Positions 1 through 9,050 of a DNA stretch of 56,299 bases are shown here, piece after piece. The DNA is from Bacilli bacterium (GTDB lineage Bacteria > Bacillota_I > Bacilli_A > RFN20 > CAG-826). Under the pieces are notes generated by a model that was not told the origin of the DNA, did no database searches, and was given only the letters and a program-made list of their open reading frames with translations. The stretch lies in contig JAILBR010000033.1 of the NCBI GenBank assembly GCA_024680795.1, positions 1 through 56,299 on the forward strand. Direction: 5' to 3'. Every line of letters starts with the position of its first letter. Position 1 is the first letter of the stretch. The position numbers and the translations under genes are program-made.

Positions 1-13
1 AGAATAAGGAATT

Positions 14-232
14 ATGTCAAAAGCAGATGTCATCGAAGTCGAGGCGGTCGTAATGGAAACACTTCCAAACGCAACGTTTAGAGTGAAATTAGAAAATGGA
101 GCGGTAATATTGGCCACCGTTTCTGGTAAAATCCGAATGAACTACATTCGCATTCTTCCAGGTGATAGAGTTACCGTTGAGATCTCGCCTTATGATTTAA
201 CACGGGGCCGCATTACATATAGGTTTAAATAG
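14..232 (+). CDS. infA: Translation initiation factor IF-1
   Basis: 72 aa, S1-like fold sequence ([51 protein letters not shown]); first gene before rpmJ/rpsM. Confidence 0.97.
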   Translation: MSKADVIEVEAVVMETLPNATFRVKLENGAVILATVSGKIRMNYIRILPGDRVTVEISPYDLTRGRITYRFK

Positions 233-267
233 TCCTAGATAAAACTATTAATTAGGAGGAAAGAAAT

Positions 268-381
268 ATGAAAGTCAGACCTTCAGTCAAACCAATTTGC
301 TCAAAGTGCAAAGTTATCAAGAGACATGGCAAAATTATGGTCATTTGCTCTGATCCAAAGCACAAGCAAAGACAAGGTTAA
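268..381 (+). CDS. rpmJ: 50S ribosomal protein L36
   Basis: 37 aa [46 protein letters not shown] upstream; too short for the ORF track. Confidence 0.97.
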   Translation: MKVRPSVKPICSKCKVIKRHGKIMVICSDPKHKQRQG

Positions 382-400
382 TAAGGAGGAACATTAGAAT

Positions 401-778
401 ATGGCACGTATTGTTGGTGTTGATATACCTAATGATAAACCAGTAGGCATCGCTCTTACCTATATTTATGGTATTGGCAGAACTACTGCAAGCAAAATCT
501 GTGCAGACGCTAAAGTCGAAGCAGGTATTAGAGTAAAAGACTTAAGCGATGATCAAATGAATGCGATCAGAGCGGAAGTCAGCAAAATCAAAACAGAAGG
601 TGATTTAAGAAGAGAAGTCGCCTTAAATATTAAGAGACTCACCGAAATTGGTTGTTACCGTGGTATGAGACATAGAAAAGGTTTACCTGTCCGTGGACAA
701 AGAACCAAAACTAACGCTCGTACACGTAAAGGTCCACGTAAGACCATTGCCAATAAGAAGAGTGCTCCAAACGGTTAA
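401..778 (+). CDS. rpsM: 30S ribosomal protein S13
   Basis: [26 protein letters not shown]...[25 protein letters not shown]. Confidence 0.98.
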   Translation: MARIVGVDIPNDKPVGIALTYIYGIGRTTASKICADAKVEAGIRVKDLSDDQMNAIRAEVSKIKTEGDLRREVALNIKRLTEIGCYRGMRHRKGLPVRGQRTKTNARTRKGPRKTIANKKSAPNG

Positions 779-796
779 TGAAAGGAGAATAATAAC

Positions 797-1180
797 ATGG
801 CTAAAGCTGTTCGTAAAAAGAAAGTCAAACGCTCGTTTACTAGAGGCGTTGCCCACATTCATTCAACTTTCAACAACACTATTGTCACAATTACTGATTC
901 CCAAGGTAATGCCCTTGCATGGAGCAGTGCTGGTGCATTAGGCTTCAAAGGCGCTAAGAAATCCACTCCATTTGCCGCTCAACAAGCTGCAGAAGCTGCT
1001 GGTAAGGCTGCTTATGAACAAGGCATTAGACAAGTTGACGTTGATGTTAAAGGTCCAGGCCCAGGTAGAGAAGGCGCAATCCGCTCACTCGCTGTTGCTG
1101 GATTACAAGTCTTAAGTATCGTTGATACTACACCAATCCCACATAATGGATGCCGTCCACCAAAACGTCCACGTGGCTAA
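797..1180 (+). CDS. rpsK: 30S ribosomal protein S11
   Basis: [19 protein letters not shown]...[13 protein letters not shown]...[14 protein letters not shown]. Confidence 0.98.
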   Translation: MAKAVRKKKVKRSFTRGVAHIHSTFNNTIVTITDSQGNALAWSSAGALGFKGAKKSTPFAAQQAAEAAGKAAYEQGIRQVDVDVKGPGPGREGAIRSLAVAGLQVLSIVDTTPIPHNGCRPPKRPRG

Positions 1181-1200
1181 TTTATAGGAGGGAATAAAAT

Positions 1201-2166
1201 ATGAAACTCGCAAATCCTTTTGAAAGATTCGGAGTTACACAAGCCGATTATGATGGAAACGAAAACTATGGTCGTTTCGTCATTGAACCACTCGAAAGAG
1301 GCTTTGGATTAACTCTTGGAAATGCATTAAGAAGAGTGTTACTCAGTGCTTTACCAGGTGCTTCTGTCTATGCGATTGAAGTCGAAGGTGCACAACACGA
1401 ATTCTCATCTTTACCAGGAGTGGAAGAAGATGTCACTACCATCATCTTAAACTTAAAAGAATTAGTTCTTAAGATTGATGAAAATGATGGCGGATTCAAG
1501 AGACTTGAAGTCAATGTTAGTGGTGAACACGTCGTTACTGGCGCTGATATCGTCTGTCCTACAGGCGTTGAAGTTATCAACAAAGATGTCGTTCTCGCTC
1601 ACGTGACAAGCGAAGGCTCATTAAAGATGGTCTTACATGCTAGAAATGGCAGAGGCTATGTCACTGGTGAACAAAATAAAGTCTTACATCCAAATTTCCC
1701 TGTTGGAGTTATCGCTACAGATAGTAACTATTCCCCAGTGAAAAAAGCAAATTACATCGTTGACAACACTCGTGTTGGTCACGATTCTAAATTTGATAAG
1801 TTAACTTTAGAAGTTTGGACCAATGGTTCCATTCTTCCACAAGAAGCAGTCGTTTGGGCTAGCAAGCTCTTAATCGAACACCTCAATAAATTCATGAATC
1901 TTGCAGAAATCACTCAAGATATCAATATTGAGAAAGAAGAAGTTAAAGTCGAAGAAAATAAATATGAGAACATCACTATTGAAGATCTCGATTTATCTGT
2001 CAGAAGCTATAACTGCTTAAAGAGAGCAGGCATCTCAACTGTCTACGAATTAACTGAAAAGAGTGAAGATGATATGATGAAAGTCAAGAATCTCGGTAAG
2101 AAGTCCTTAAAGGAAATCAAAGAGAAACTTGCCGCATTAGGATTATCTTTCAAAGATTTTGAATAA
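1201..2166 (+). CDS. rpoA: DNA-directed RNA polymerase subunit alpha
   Basis: 321 aa; GFGLTLGNALRRVLLSALPGASV and C-terminal domain YNCLKRAGISTVYEL...LGKKSLKEIKEKL. Confidence 0.98.
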   Translation: MKLANPFERFGVTQADYDGNENYGRFVIEPLERGFGLTLGNALRRVLLSALPGASVYAIEVEGAQHEFSSLPGVEEDVTTIILNLKELVLKIDENDGGFKRLEVNVSGEHVVTGADIVCPTGVEVINKDVVLAHVTSEGSLKMVLHARNGRGYVTGEQNKVLHPNFPVGVIATDSNYSPVKKANYIVDNTRVGHDSKFDKLTLEVWTNGSILPQEAVVWASKLLIEHLNKFMNLAEITQDINIEKEEVKVEENKYENITIEDLDLSVRSYNCLKRAGISTVYELTEKSEDDMMKVKNLGKKSLKEIKEKLAALGLSFKDFE

Positions 2167-2182
2167 TTGGAGGTAATAATTT

Positions 2183-2584
2183 ATGCCAGCACAAGGTCGT
2201 AAAAATGTTCATGGTAAGACCGGCGTAAGATTTAAAGCCGCTTACACAAAGAGCAAATATGAAAACATGCTTCGTAATGTTGTTACTGATTTAATCATTC
2301 ATGAATCCGTCAAAGTCACTGCTGCAGTGGCAAAAGACGTTGTCAAAGAAGCAGAGCGTTTAGTGACATTAACCAAGAAAGAAGATGTCATGAATGCGAA
2401 GAGACAAGCAAATAGATTCGTTAGAAATATCGAAGCTAGTGAAGGAGTCAGCGCTACTGATAAATTATTCAACGTTATCGGTCCTAGATACAAAGATCGT
2501 AATGGTGGATATACTAGAAGATTAAAACTTGAAAATCGTCGTGGAGACGACGCTCCAATCGTTTTAGTCACATGGGTTGATTAA
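2183..2584 (+). CDS. rplQ: 50S ribosomal protein L17
   Basis: Follows rpoA; MLRNVVTDLIIHESVKVTAAVAKDVVKEAERLVT...GGYTRRLKLENRRGDDAP. Confidence 0.97.
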   Translation: MPAQGRKNVHGKTGVRFKAAYTKSKYENMLRNVVTDLIIHESVKVTAAVAKDVVKEAERLVTLTKKEDVMNAKRQANRFVRNIEASEGVSATDKLFNVIGPRYKDRNGGYTRRLKLENRRGDDAPIVLVTWVD

Positions 2585-2605
2585 TCTTAACAAAAAGAAG
2601 AAATA

Positions 2606-2642
2606 AAACCGAGGATTTTGTTCATCATTTCCTCGGTTTTTA
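2606..2642 (+). terminator. Intrinsic terminator after rplQ
   Basis: Stem AAACCGAGGA / TCCTCGGTTT followed by T-run. Confidence 0.85.
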
Positions 2643-3647
2643 TTATCCAACAACTGATATATATTTTGGATTTCTATAGTTTTCATTCCACCTATCAATG
2701 TATTCCATTTTAAACTCATCTTTGTTTTCCGCTTGATCATAATAATAAGAGAATACCATATCTGCAATTATTTCTATATGATTATCACCTAATACCTTAT
2801 TCACTGAGTACAATGTTTTAGCGTAATCCATAGTGTAAAAAACATTATCTTTAATGAAGTAAAAACGATGAGCATTCATAAAGTAAAAACGATTTCTAAA
2901 ATAAACATTAAAATTATTGTTCGTGATCGGACAAACGTCTTCATTTTCACTTAATAAATAATATGTATTGTAGCCACCATAATTTCCTAAATAAATGCTA
3001 TCTGTCGCAATATATATTTCTTCATTAGATTTATTTTTTATACTTATCGGATGTTCCGAAAAATTTGCTATTTCATATTTTACAACATCAATATCTTTTA
3101 TAATATTTTCTTCTCTATAACATGATGAGAACATAGGTGTTGATAGTATTGCATTTATGGTATTAATTGTTTCTTCGCTTGCATTTTGTTTTTTATAGTA
3201 GGCATAAAATATACTTTCAACTTGATTGATACTTATTACTTTCTGCACGAATAAATTATGTAAAAAGGCATAATCTTCATTAGTTCTTTTTTCCTCATAT
3301 TTTATATGGCCATTATTATCTTTTTTCATGCATATAACAAAGTGGTCGAAAGAAAATTGATTTATGGAGTAGTTTTCATTATTAAAACCAGAACCACCAT
3401 AATTGAATATATCATAGTCATTATAATTGCCTAGATATGTTGATTTAGCGCCACCATACGTATCTTCAACATAACTTGGAAGATTTGGAATTATAGTGGC
3501 TTTATACTTATCTGAAATCTCTTTAAATGAAGCTGGTTTAGCATAATAATCTTCTAGATAATATTTGACATTATTATTTATGCTATTTCCACAGGCGGAA
3601 ATGAGAGCTAATAATGCTATATGGATGATTTTCACTGGCCTTACCAT
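2643..3647 (-). CDS. Putative lipoprotein of unknown function, translationally coupled to upstream subtilase
   Basis: Start MVRPVKIIHIALLALISAC with lipobox LISAC; start overlaps the protease stop; motif YLGNYxxY occurs twice. Confidence 0.65.
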   Translation of the reverse strand: MVRPVKIIHIALLALISACGNSINNNVKYYLEDYYAKPASFKEISDKYKATIIPNLPSYVEDTYGGAKSTYLGNYNDYDIFNYGGSGFNNENYSINQFSFDHFVICMKKDNNGHIKYEEKRTNEDYAFLHNLFVQKVISINQVESIFYAYYKKQNASEETINTINAILSTPMFSSCYREENIIKDIDVVKYEIANFSEHPISIKNKSNEEIYIATDSIYLGNYGGYNTYYLLSENEDVCPITNNNFNVYFRNRFYFMNAHRFYFIKDNVFYTMDYAKTLYSVNKVLGDNHIEIIADMVFSYYYDQAENKDEFKMEYIDRWNENYRNPKYISVVG

Positions 3648-5230
3648 ACTCTCATTGTTCCTCCACACAAATCACAATATCCAAAAGTTACCCCATTATT
3701 GTTCATCCATGTGTATCCTTCATCCCAGATATGAAATTCCATTAGATAATCGCCACATTCACAATAAGCTCTATGCTTGTACTGTCCAGCTGATTGATAG
3801 TTAAAAGTATGATTATGAGAATGATAGACTGGATTAGATAGTGCCATTTGAGCATTTAATCTACCACCTGATGTACAGTAATTGCTTAAACTTGAAATAA
3901 CATCAACGTTGCTCAAAATAGTATCTTTTAAATCATATGTTGTCATAGATGGATATTTCGATAAAACAAGTGCAGCTACAGCAGCGACTTGTGGAGCAGC
4001 AAATGATGTTCCGCTTTCTTTTGAAGTACTAGTACCTGAAGTAGAAATTATATCTTCTCCAGGAGCAAAAAGGTGGACATGAATGTTACTATAATTTGAA
4101 CCATCATCATCAATGCTATTGTTATTGTGATTTTGCGGCCAACACCAAATATTGTCGTTAACATTTGATGCTCCAACCGATATTACATTTGGCAAGTCCC
4201 ATGAAGATGGATAACAAGGCGTGCTGTTTAGATTAAAGTATCCGTTACCTGATGCTACGACCACTAAACCATCATAATTGATTATTGCTTGTCTTAACGC
4301 TGCACCTCCATCGTTTTGTCCATTATCATATAAAGCATTATTATATAAGTCTTGATAATAAAAACCGCCAGAATAATTTATTATTGGAATGTTTTGCGAT
4401 GTGGCATAATTAATTGATGAAATTATGCTACTAACTGTTTCTTCATAATTGTTAGCAGGAACATCCGCTCTAATATTCTTAATTAGAACATTTTGACAAA
4501 TGCCAGCTATGTATGTCGAGTTATTAGTTGATGCTGCAATAATGCCTCCTGTCATTGTGCCATGTGATATAACAGGTGCATATGCTTCTCTTCCTAATCC
4601 CGTTGCATCATATGTTGAAAATCTTGATGAATCTATATCGTTATTTGAAAAATTAACACCACTGTCAATTAAACCGACTGTAACCGATGAAGAACCTGTT
4701 TCAATATTCCAAGCGCTAGGCATAGATATTTTATGAAGATAGTATTGCTTAGTTGTATCTGTGCTTGATGATCCTAAAAGTGGATCGTTTGGTGTATAAA
4801 AATAGATACTTTTCGCTGAATATTCTAAAGAATGAATAATGGTTTTTGATTCTTTTAAAATGTCATACACCCCTTTTTCTATTTTTGAGTTCGAATTTGA
4901 GAAATCAAACTCTAGAATCCTTCTAAAGTCGCTTTTGAGATTCTCCTTACAAAAATATGAATTAGTTAAGTCATTAATTATTACATCTGGATTCAAGCCA
5001 AAATCAGCTGGAATATAGTTTTTAAACAATAGACTTTCGTCGTGTTTCAGCACGCAAAGAAGAGTATTGCTCTCCAGACCATTTTTTTCGTTATTGCGTT
5101 TCGCAAAGAAAAATGAACCACCATGAACATAATGACTTTTTATTACGTTTAAAGCAAATAATGATAAACACGACAGCGAAAGAGCTGCTAATGATGCAAT
5201 TATACCTATTTTTAGAATAGTTTTTTTCAT
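3641..5230 (-). CDS. Secreted S8 family (subtilisin-like) serine peptidase
   Basis: N-terminal signal/TM segment; triad motifs VGLIDSGVNF (Asp), SHGTMTGGI (His), SGTSFAAPQVAAVAAL (Ser). Confidence 0.93.
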   Translation of the reverse strand: MKKTILKIGIIASLAALSLSCLSLFALNVIKSHYVHGGSFFFAKRNNEKNGLESNTLLCVLKHDESLLFKNYIPADFGLNPDVIINDLTNSYFCKENLKSDFRRILEFDFSNSNSKIEKGVYDILKESKTIIHSLEYSAKSIYFYTPNDPLLGSSSTDTTKQYYLHKISMPSAWNIETGSSSVTVGLIDSGVNFSNNDIDSSRFSTYDATGLGREAYAPVISHGTMTGGIIAASTNNSTYIAGICQNVLIKNIRADVPANNYEETVSSIISSINYATSQNIPIINYSGGFYYQDLYNNALYDNGQNDGGAALRQAIINYDGLVVVASGNGYFNLNSTPCYPSSWDLPNVISVGASNVNDNIWCWPQNHNNNSIDDDGSNYSNIHVHLFAPGEDIISTSGTSTSKESGTSFAAPQVAAVAALVLSKYPSMTTYDLKDTILSNVDVISSLSNYCTSGGRLNAQMALSNPVYHSHNHTFNYQSAGQYKHRAYCECGDYLMEFHIWDEGYTWMNNNGVTFGYCDLCGGTMRVW

Positions 5231-5304
5231 ATAGTTAATTCACTAAAATATAGTATTACAATTAAACAAGTGTTTCAATTGGTTACTATGTGATAAACTC
5301 ATAT

Positions 5305-5913
5305 ATGAGGTATATATGTATGGTTATTGACATCAATAAAGTAGCGGATTTATTAAAAGGAATTAGCAAGATTAGCGATATTAAGATTAAAACTTCTCAA
5401 ATATTACAGTTCAGATTAGGTGAAAGAAACTCTGACTTTGTGAGAAATAGATTCCATGTCTTAGGACAAGTCTTTTATAGCGAATATGTCAAAGATTGGA
5501 AAGGGAACCTCTCACAAGGCATCTATTATAAAATCGTATTTGCAGCGATGGATGATTATGCAAGAAGAAACTATATTAGTAATCCAAGAAATGATAGAAT
5601 CATCAAAGCGATTAAAGATAAGGCTGGTCTTCCAGATAGGCCAACCTCAATCTTTATTGACCAAATCAGTGCAAGTGATTTTAAAAACTACCTTTTACCA
5701 GATCGCCACGAACATCTATATGCTTTATGCGTCAGTATTACTCATGATTTTGATGGTGAATTCGCTATCGAAGACGAATCACAAATTATTAGATATTTAA
5801 AAGGTATTATCAATGCGTTATTCTCGCCTGATAATTATGAGAACATGATGGAATATATGTTCCATCTACCAAAGATACAAGTTGTTCCAGAAATTGGTGG
5901 CAACGCTAATTAA
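5305..5913 (+). CDS. Hypothetical protein
   Basis: ~200 aa open frame with normal composition; track start is GTG 5290, ATG at 5305 or 5320 more likely; no family recognised. Confidence 0.6.
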   Translation: MRYICMVIDINKVADLLKGISKISDIKIKTSQILQFRLGERNSDFVRNRFHVLGQVFYSEYVKDWKGNLSQGIYYKIVFAAMDDYARRNYISNPRNDRIIKAIKDKAGLPDRPTSIFIDQISASDFKNYLLPDRHEHLYALCVSITHDFDGEFAIEDESQIIRYLKGIINALFSPDNYENMMEYMFHLPKIQVVPEIGGNAN

Positions 5914-5919
5914 AAAATA

Positions 5920-5968
5920 AGTATAGAGGTTATATAATCTCTATATTTTGCTACTAATATGATATAAT
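5920..5968 (+). repeat. Copy A of a ~50-bp element: hypA 3'-end-like sequence + hairpin + -10 box
   Basis: agtatagaggttatataatctctatattttgctactaatatgatataat, near-identical to 12981-13030. Confidence 0.75.
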
Positions 5969-6092
5969 TTATTTACTTATTGCAAATGGAGCAGGAACTG
6001 CAATTGAAGGATTGATTTCTGGATCAACTTCTAATTTGTCAGAATTTGCTAAACAGTTTGGCATTGGCGCTGCATTAGGCATGAAAATATGA
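5958..6092 (+). pseudogene. C-terminal remnant of a larger protein, resembling the pre-toxin linker of polymorphic toxins
   Basis: In-frame LLIANGAGTAIEGLISGSTSNLSEFAKQFGIGAALGMKI* with no start codon; stop overlaps the next ATG as ATGA. Confidence 0.5.
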
Positions 6093-6772
6093 AAAATAAA
6101 AAAGCATTGAGTATTACGTTTTTTGTTTTATCGATAATAGTTTTCCCCTTTACTTTTGTTTTTTGCTGTACTTTCAATATGCATGAAACCGTTACTCTTG
6201 ATGCGGCCCCTGCCTTTTATTGGCTATTTTTTGCTTTGCTACCAATTCCTTTGTTCTCTCTTGTTTTTGGAATTATAAGCACTATAAAATGGATTCCTGC
6301 AAAAAAGAATATTATAGCGGGGGCAATAGCAATTTTTGCTATGATTGCATTTGGTTCTTGGTCAGCATGGATGGATGAAGATAAATCGGGATTATTCATT
6401 AATGAAGTGTCAGAAGCAACAGGTATTGATTTGCCTACTAATATGAAAACGATGACACATTATCGGTATGGTGGAAGATATAGTAATGCGATTATTGAAG
6501 ATGCTAATCAAGAAGAAATTTTTGAAAAAGAAACACAAAGTGAACGTTGGACCAATTTTTTAACAGACGCCTCAAAACAGTTGTTGCCAAATGGAGTCAT
6601 TAACACAGCAGAATTTGTAGGCGATCATAGATGTTGCTTATATATTCATCAAACTTCTGAATTTAATCCAAACTTTATTAGTGAAGGGCAATATCAAGTT
6701 ACACTTATATCATATGAACCAGATCGACATCATATTTTTGTTTTCGATCATTATATTGCAACAATTGAGTAA
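6089..6772 (+). CDS. Membrane protein of unknown function; candidate orphan immunity protein
   Basis: 227 aa, three to four N-terminal hydrophobic segments then a soluble domain; ATGA overlap with the upstream remnant. Confidence 0.6.
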   Translation: MKNKKALSITFFVLSIIVFPFTFVFCCTFNMHETVTLDAAPAFYWLFFALLPIPLFSLVFGIISTIKWIPAKKNIIAGAIAIFAMIAFGSWSAWMDEDKSGLFINEVSEATGIDLPTNMKTMTHYRYGGRYSNAIIEDANQEEIFEKETQSERWTNFLTDASKQLLPNGVINTAEFVGDHRCCLYIHQTSEFNPNFISEGQYQVTLISYEPDRHHIFVFDHYIATIE

Positions 6773-6784
6773 TAATACACATAC

Positions 6785-7753
6785 CTATTCGTAGACTGTT
6801 TTATTGTCGTGAACGTTAATTAATATTTTAGCGGCGTTTTTAATCGCGGATGCGCCACTGGAGCCACGGCATTTAAGGATTAATTTTCTTGCTCCTAACA
6901 TAATGCCAGCGCCTAATGATTCAAAGTCCCAAGTCTTCATAATGTGACCGGCGATTTGTTTACAAATCATATCGTTGCCTGTCATCTTGCCAAACTTCAT
7001 GATTTCGGTGATTAAGTTTACTGCCGCTCCTGCGGTATTTTTTAATACTTGGTTACCAGCAAAGCCATCGCAGACAAGGACATCGCATAAGCCATTTAAT
7101 GTCTTATCGCCTTCAACATTTCCGATAAAGTTAATAGATTTATCTTCTTGAAGAAGTTTGAATGTTTCTTTGACTAATTTATTACCTTTAGTTGGTTCGG
7201 CTCCGTTAGATAATAATCCAACACGTGGGGATTCGATTTTATATAATCTTCTCATAAAATCACTACCGAGATGAGCGAATTCCATTAATTGGGTTGGACC
7301 GCAGTCGATAGAAGCACCAGTATCTACTAAACAAGTAAAATTACCGGTTGTGTTAGGGAGAATTGCCGCTAGAGCAGGTCTAGTTCTCTTATCATCTAAT
7401 AAATATCTAAGTGTACCGACGAGTAATGCGCCTGTACTACCGCTAGAAATCATACCAATGACATCGTCATTATTTGCGGTTTCTTCTAAAGCTTTAAATA
7501 CTGAAACTTCACTCTTTTTCTTATAGAAAGCTTCCACAGGATTATCATAGTTTGTGACAGTTGTTGGAGCGTGAATAACTGTCACTCTATCTTCAGGTAA
7601 ACCTTTTGATTTAATGAGTTCTTCATCTCCAGCGAGGATGACATCAATATTAGGGTTTTCTTCTAATACAAGTCTGGCGCCTTCGATAACAGCCTCTGGG
7701 CCTTTATCGCTGCCAAGGGTATCGATAACGATTTTATATCTCTTTTGTTCCAT
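6785..7753 (-). CDS. plsX: Phosphate acyltransferase PlsX
   Basis: MEQKRYKIVIDTLGSDKGPEAVIEGA...SSGSTGALL...CDGFAGNQVLKNTAGA; start trimmed to MEQ with SD AAAGGAA. Confidence 0.93.
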   Translation of the reverse strand: MEQKRYKIVIDTLGSDKGPEAVIEGARLVLEENPNIDVILAGDEELIKSKGLPEDRVTVIHAPTTVTNYDNPVEAFYKKKSEVSVFKALEETANNDDVIGMISSGSTGALLVGTLRYLLDDKRTRPALAAILPNTTGNFTCLVDTGASIDCGPTQLMEFAHLGSDFMRRLYKIESPRVGLLSNGAEPTKGNKLVKETFKLLQEDKSINFIGNVEGDKTLNGLCDVLVCDGFAGNQVLKNTAGAAVNLITEIMKFGKMTGNDMICKQIAGHIMKTWDFESLGAGIMLGARKLILKCRGSSGASAIKNAAKILINVHDNKTVYE

Positions 7754-7828
7754 ATCTATAAATTCCTTTTGCCTATACATAATAATATGTTTGCTTTATT
7801 TTATAAATAACTTTAGTATTAATACACG

Positions 7829-8338
7829 ATGAAACTAACCGAAGAAGAAAAAAATAGATTAGAAGAAATATATCAATCATTCTTCCATAATGAATTAATT
7901 CAAAGGATGAAAGAAGTGCCAATGCATCGTGGATCAAATTGTTTTCTTCATTCTTTTAAAGTAGCAAAAAAAGCAGTCAAACACGCGCTTCATTATAAAA
8001 GTGTCGATGTTGAAGCAGTGCTATTAGCGTCTATCCTTCACGATTACTATCTATACGATTGGCGAAAAGATCGCACATTATTAAAACATCATGGACAAAG
8101 ACATCCTTTTATCGCTGCTGAACATGCGAAAAGAGATTTTGATGTTAATGAACTAGTACAAACAATTATTAAATCTCATATGTGGCCAATTAACTTTAAA
8201 TGCTTCCCTAGCACAAAAGAAGCAATGATACTTTCTTATTCGGATAAAGATGTCGCAGTGTTGGAAGCATTAAGTAGTAAAAAACATAAAGCAAAAAAAG
8301 AAAAGAAATACTTAGAATATCTATCCAAACTTTTCTAA
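7829..8338 (+). CDS. HD domain-containing phosphohydrolase
   Basis: 169 aa; SFKVAKKAVKHALHYKSVDVEAVLLASILHDYYLYDW (HD motif). Confidence 0.8.
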   Translation: MKLTEEEKNRLEEIYQSFFHNELIQRMKEVPMHRGSNCFLHSFKVAKKAVKHALHYKSVDVEAVLLASILHDYYLYDWRKDRTLLKHHGQRHPFIAAEHAKRDFDVNELVQTIIKSHMWPINFKCFPSTKEAMILSYSDKDVAVLEALSSKKHKAKKEKKYLEYLSKLF

Positions 8339-8378
8339 TTTTATTCACGCGCACGCATACATATGTTAAAATATACGC

Positions 8379-9050
8379 ATGAAAGAAGTTCCAATATACG
8401 AAATTAAAGAAGATATCTCTTTAAGGTACGCTCCTATCGCGGATGACATCCGTAAAAAGATGAAAGAAGAGCATACATATCTTTTAAATGTGATGTCTTC
8501 TCCAGGAAGTGGAAAAACCACCCTTTTAATTTCGCTTATCAATAAACTCAAAAATGACTATAAAATCGCGGTTATCGAAACTGATATTGATGGTAGGGAA
8601 GATGCCCAAAGAATATATGATAATACAGGCGTTAAAACTATCCAGATTCATACCGGTGGAGCGTGTCATTTAACAAGCCAAATGAGCACTGACGCACTCA
8701 AAATCCTCGACGGAGACCACTTCGATTTGATTATTATCGAAAATATTGGTAATCTCGTTTGCCCTGCAGAATTTGATGTTGGAGCAATCAAAAATCTCGT
8801 CTTATTATCTCTTCCAGAAGGTGATGATAAACCATTAAAATACCCACTTATGTTTGAGGTTGCACATGTCGTAGCGATTACTAAAGTTGATACGCAACCA
8901 ATTTTTGACTTTAAGATTGAAGAAGCAATTAAAAATATCAAATACCGTAACCCAAATGTCGATATCTTTGTGACATCAGCGAAAAATGATATTGGAGTAG
9001 ATGATTTAGCGAACTATATCAAAAACGAAGTAGAAGGATTTATTAGATAA
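8379..9050 (+). CDS. hypB: HypB-like nickel-incorporation GTPase (copy 1)
   Basis: P-loop SSPGSGKTT; metal-site region HTGGACHL; ENIGNLVCPAEFD; LSLPEGDDKPLKYPLMF. Confidence 0.93.
   Translation: MKEVPIYEIKEDISLRYAPIADDIRKKMKEEHTYLLNVMSSPGSGKTTLLISLINKLKNDYKIAVIETDIDGREDAQRIYDNTGVKTIQIHTGGACHLTSQMSTDALKILDGDHFDLIIIENIGNLVCPAEFDVGAIKNLVLLSLPEGDDKPLKYPLMFEVAHVVAITKVDTQPIFDFKIEEAIKNIKYRNPNVDIFVTSAKNDIGVDDLANYIKNEVEGFIR

Noticed and set aside
693-941. ORF spanning the rpsM-rpsK junction on the plus strand
   Set aside because: Out of frame with two certain ribosomal protein genes.
1368-1583. Antisense ORF inside rpoA (and similar antisense ORFs at 2299-2571, 8666-8941, 11532-11771, 18648-19049, 40142-40507, 52327-52806, 53132-53578)
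   Set aside because: Low-complexity Ser/Thr/Ile-rich translations opposite clear genes, no SD; shadow frames.
8345-8380. Possible NikR-type operator (gcatacatat...atatacgcat) before hypB1
   Set aside because: The arms are not a true inverted repeat when complemented; too weak to claim.
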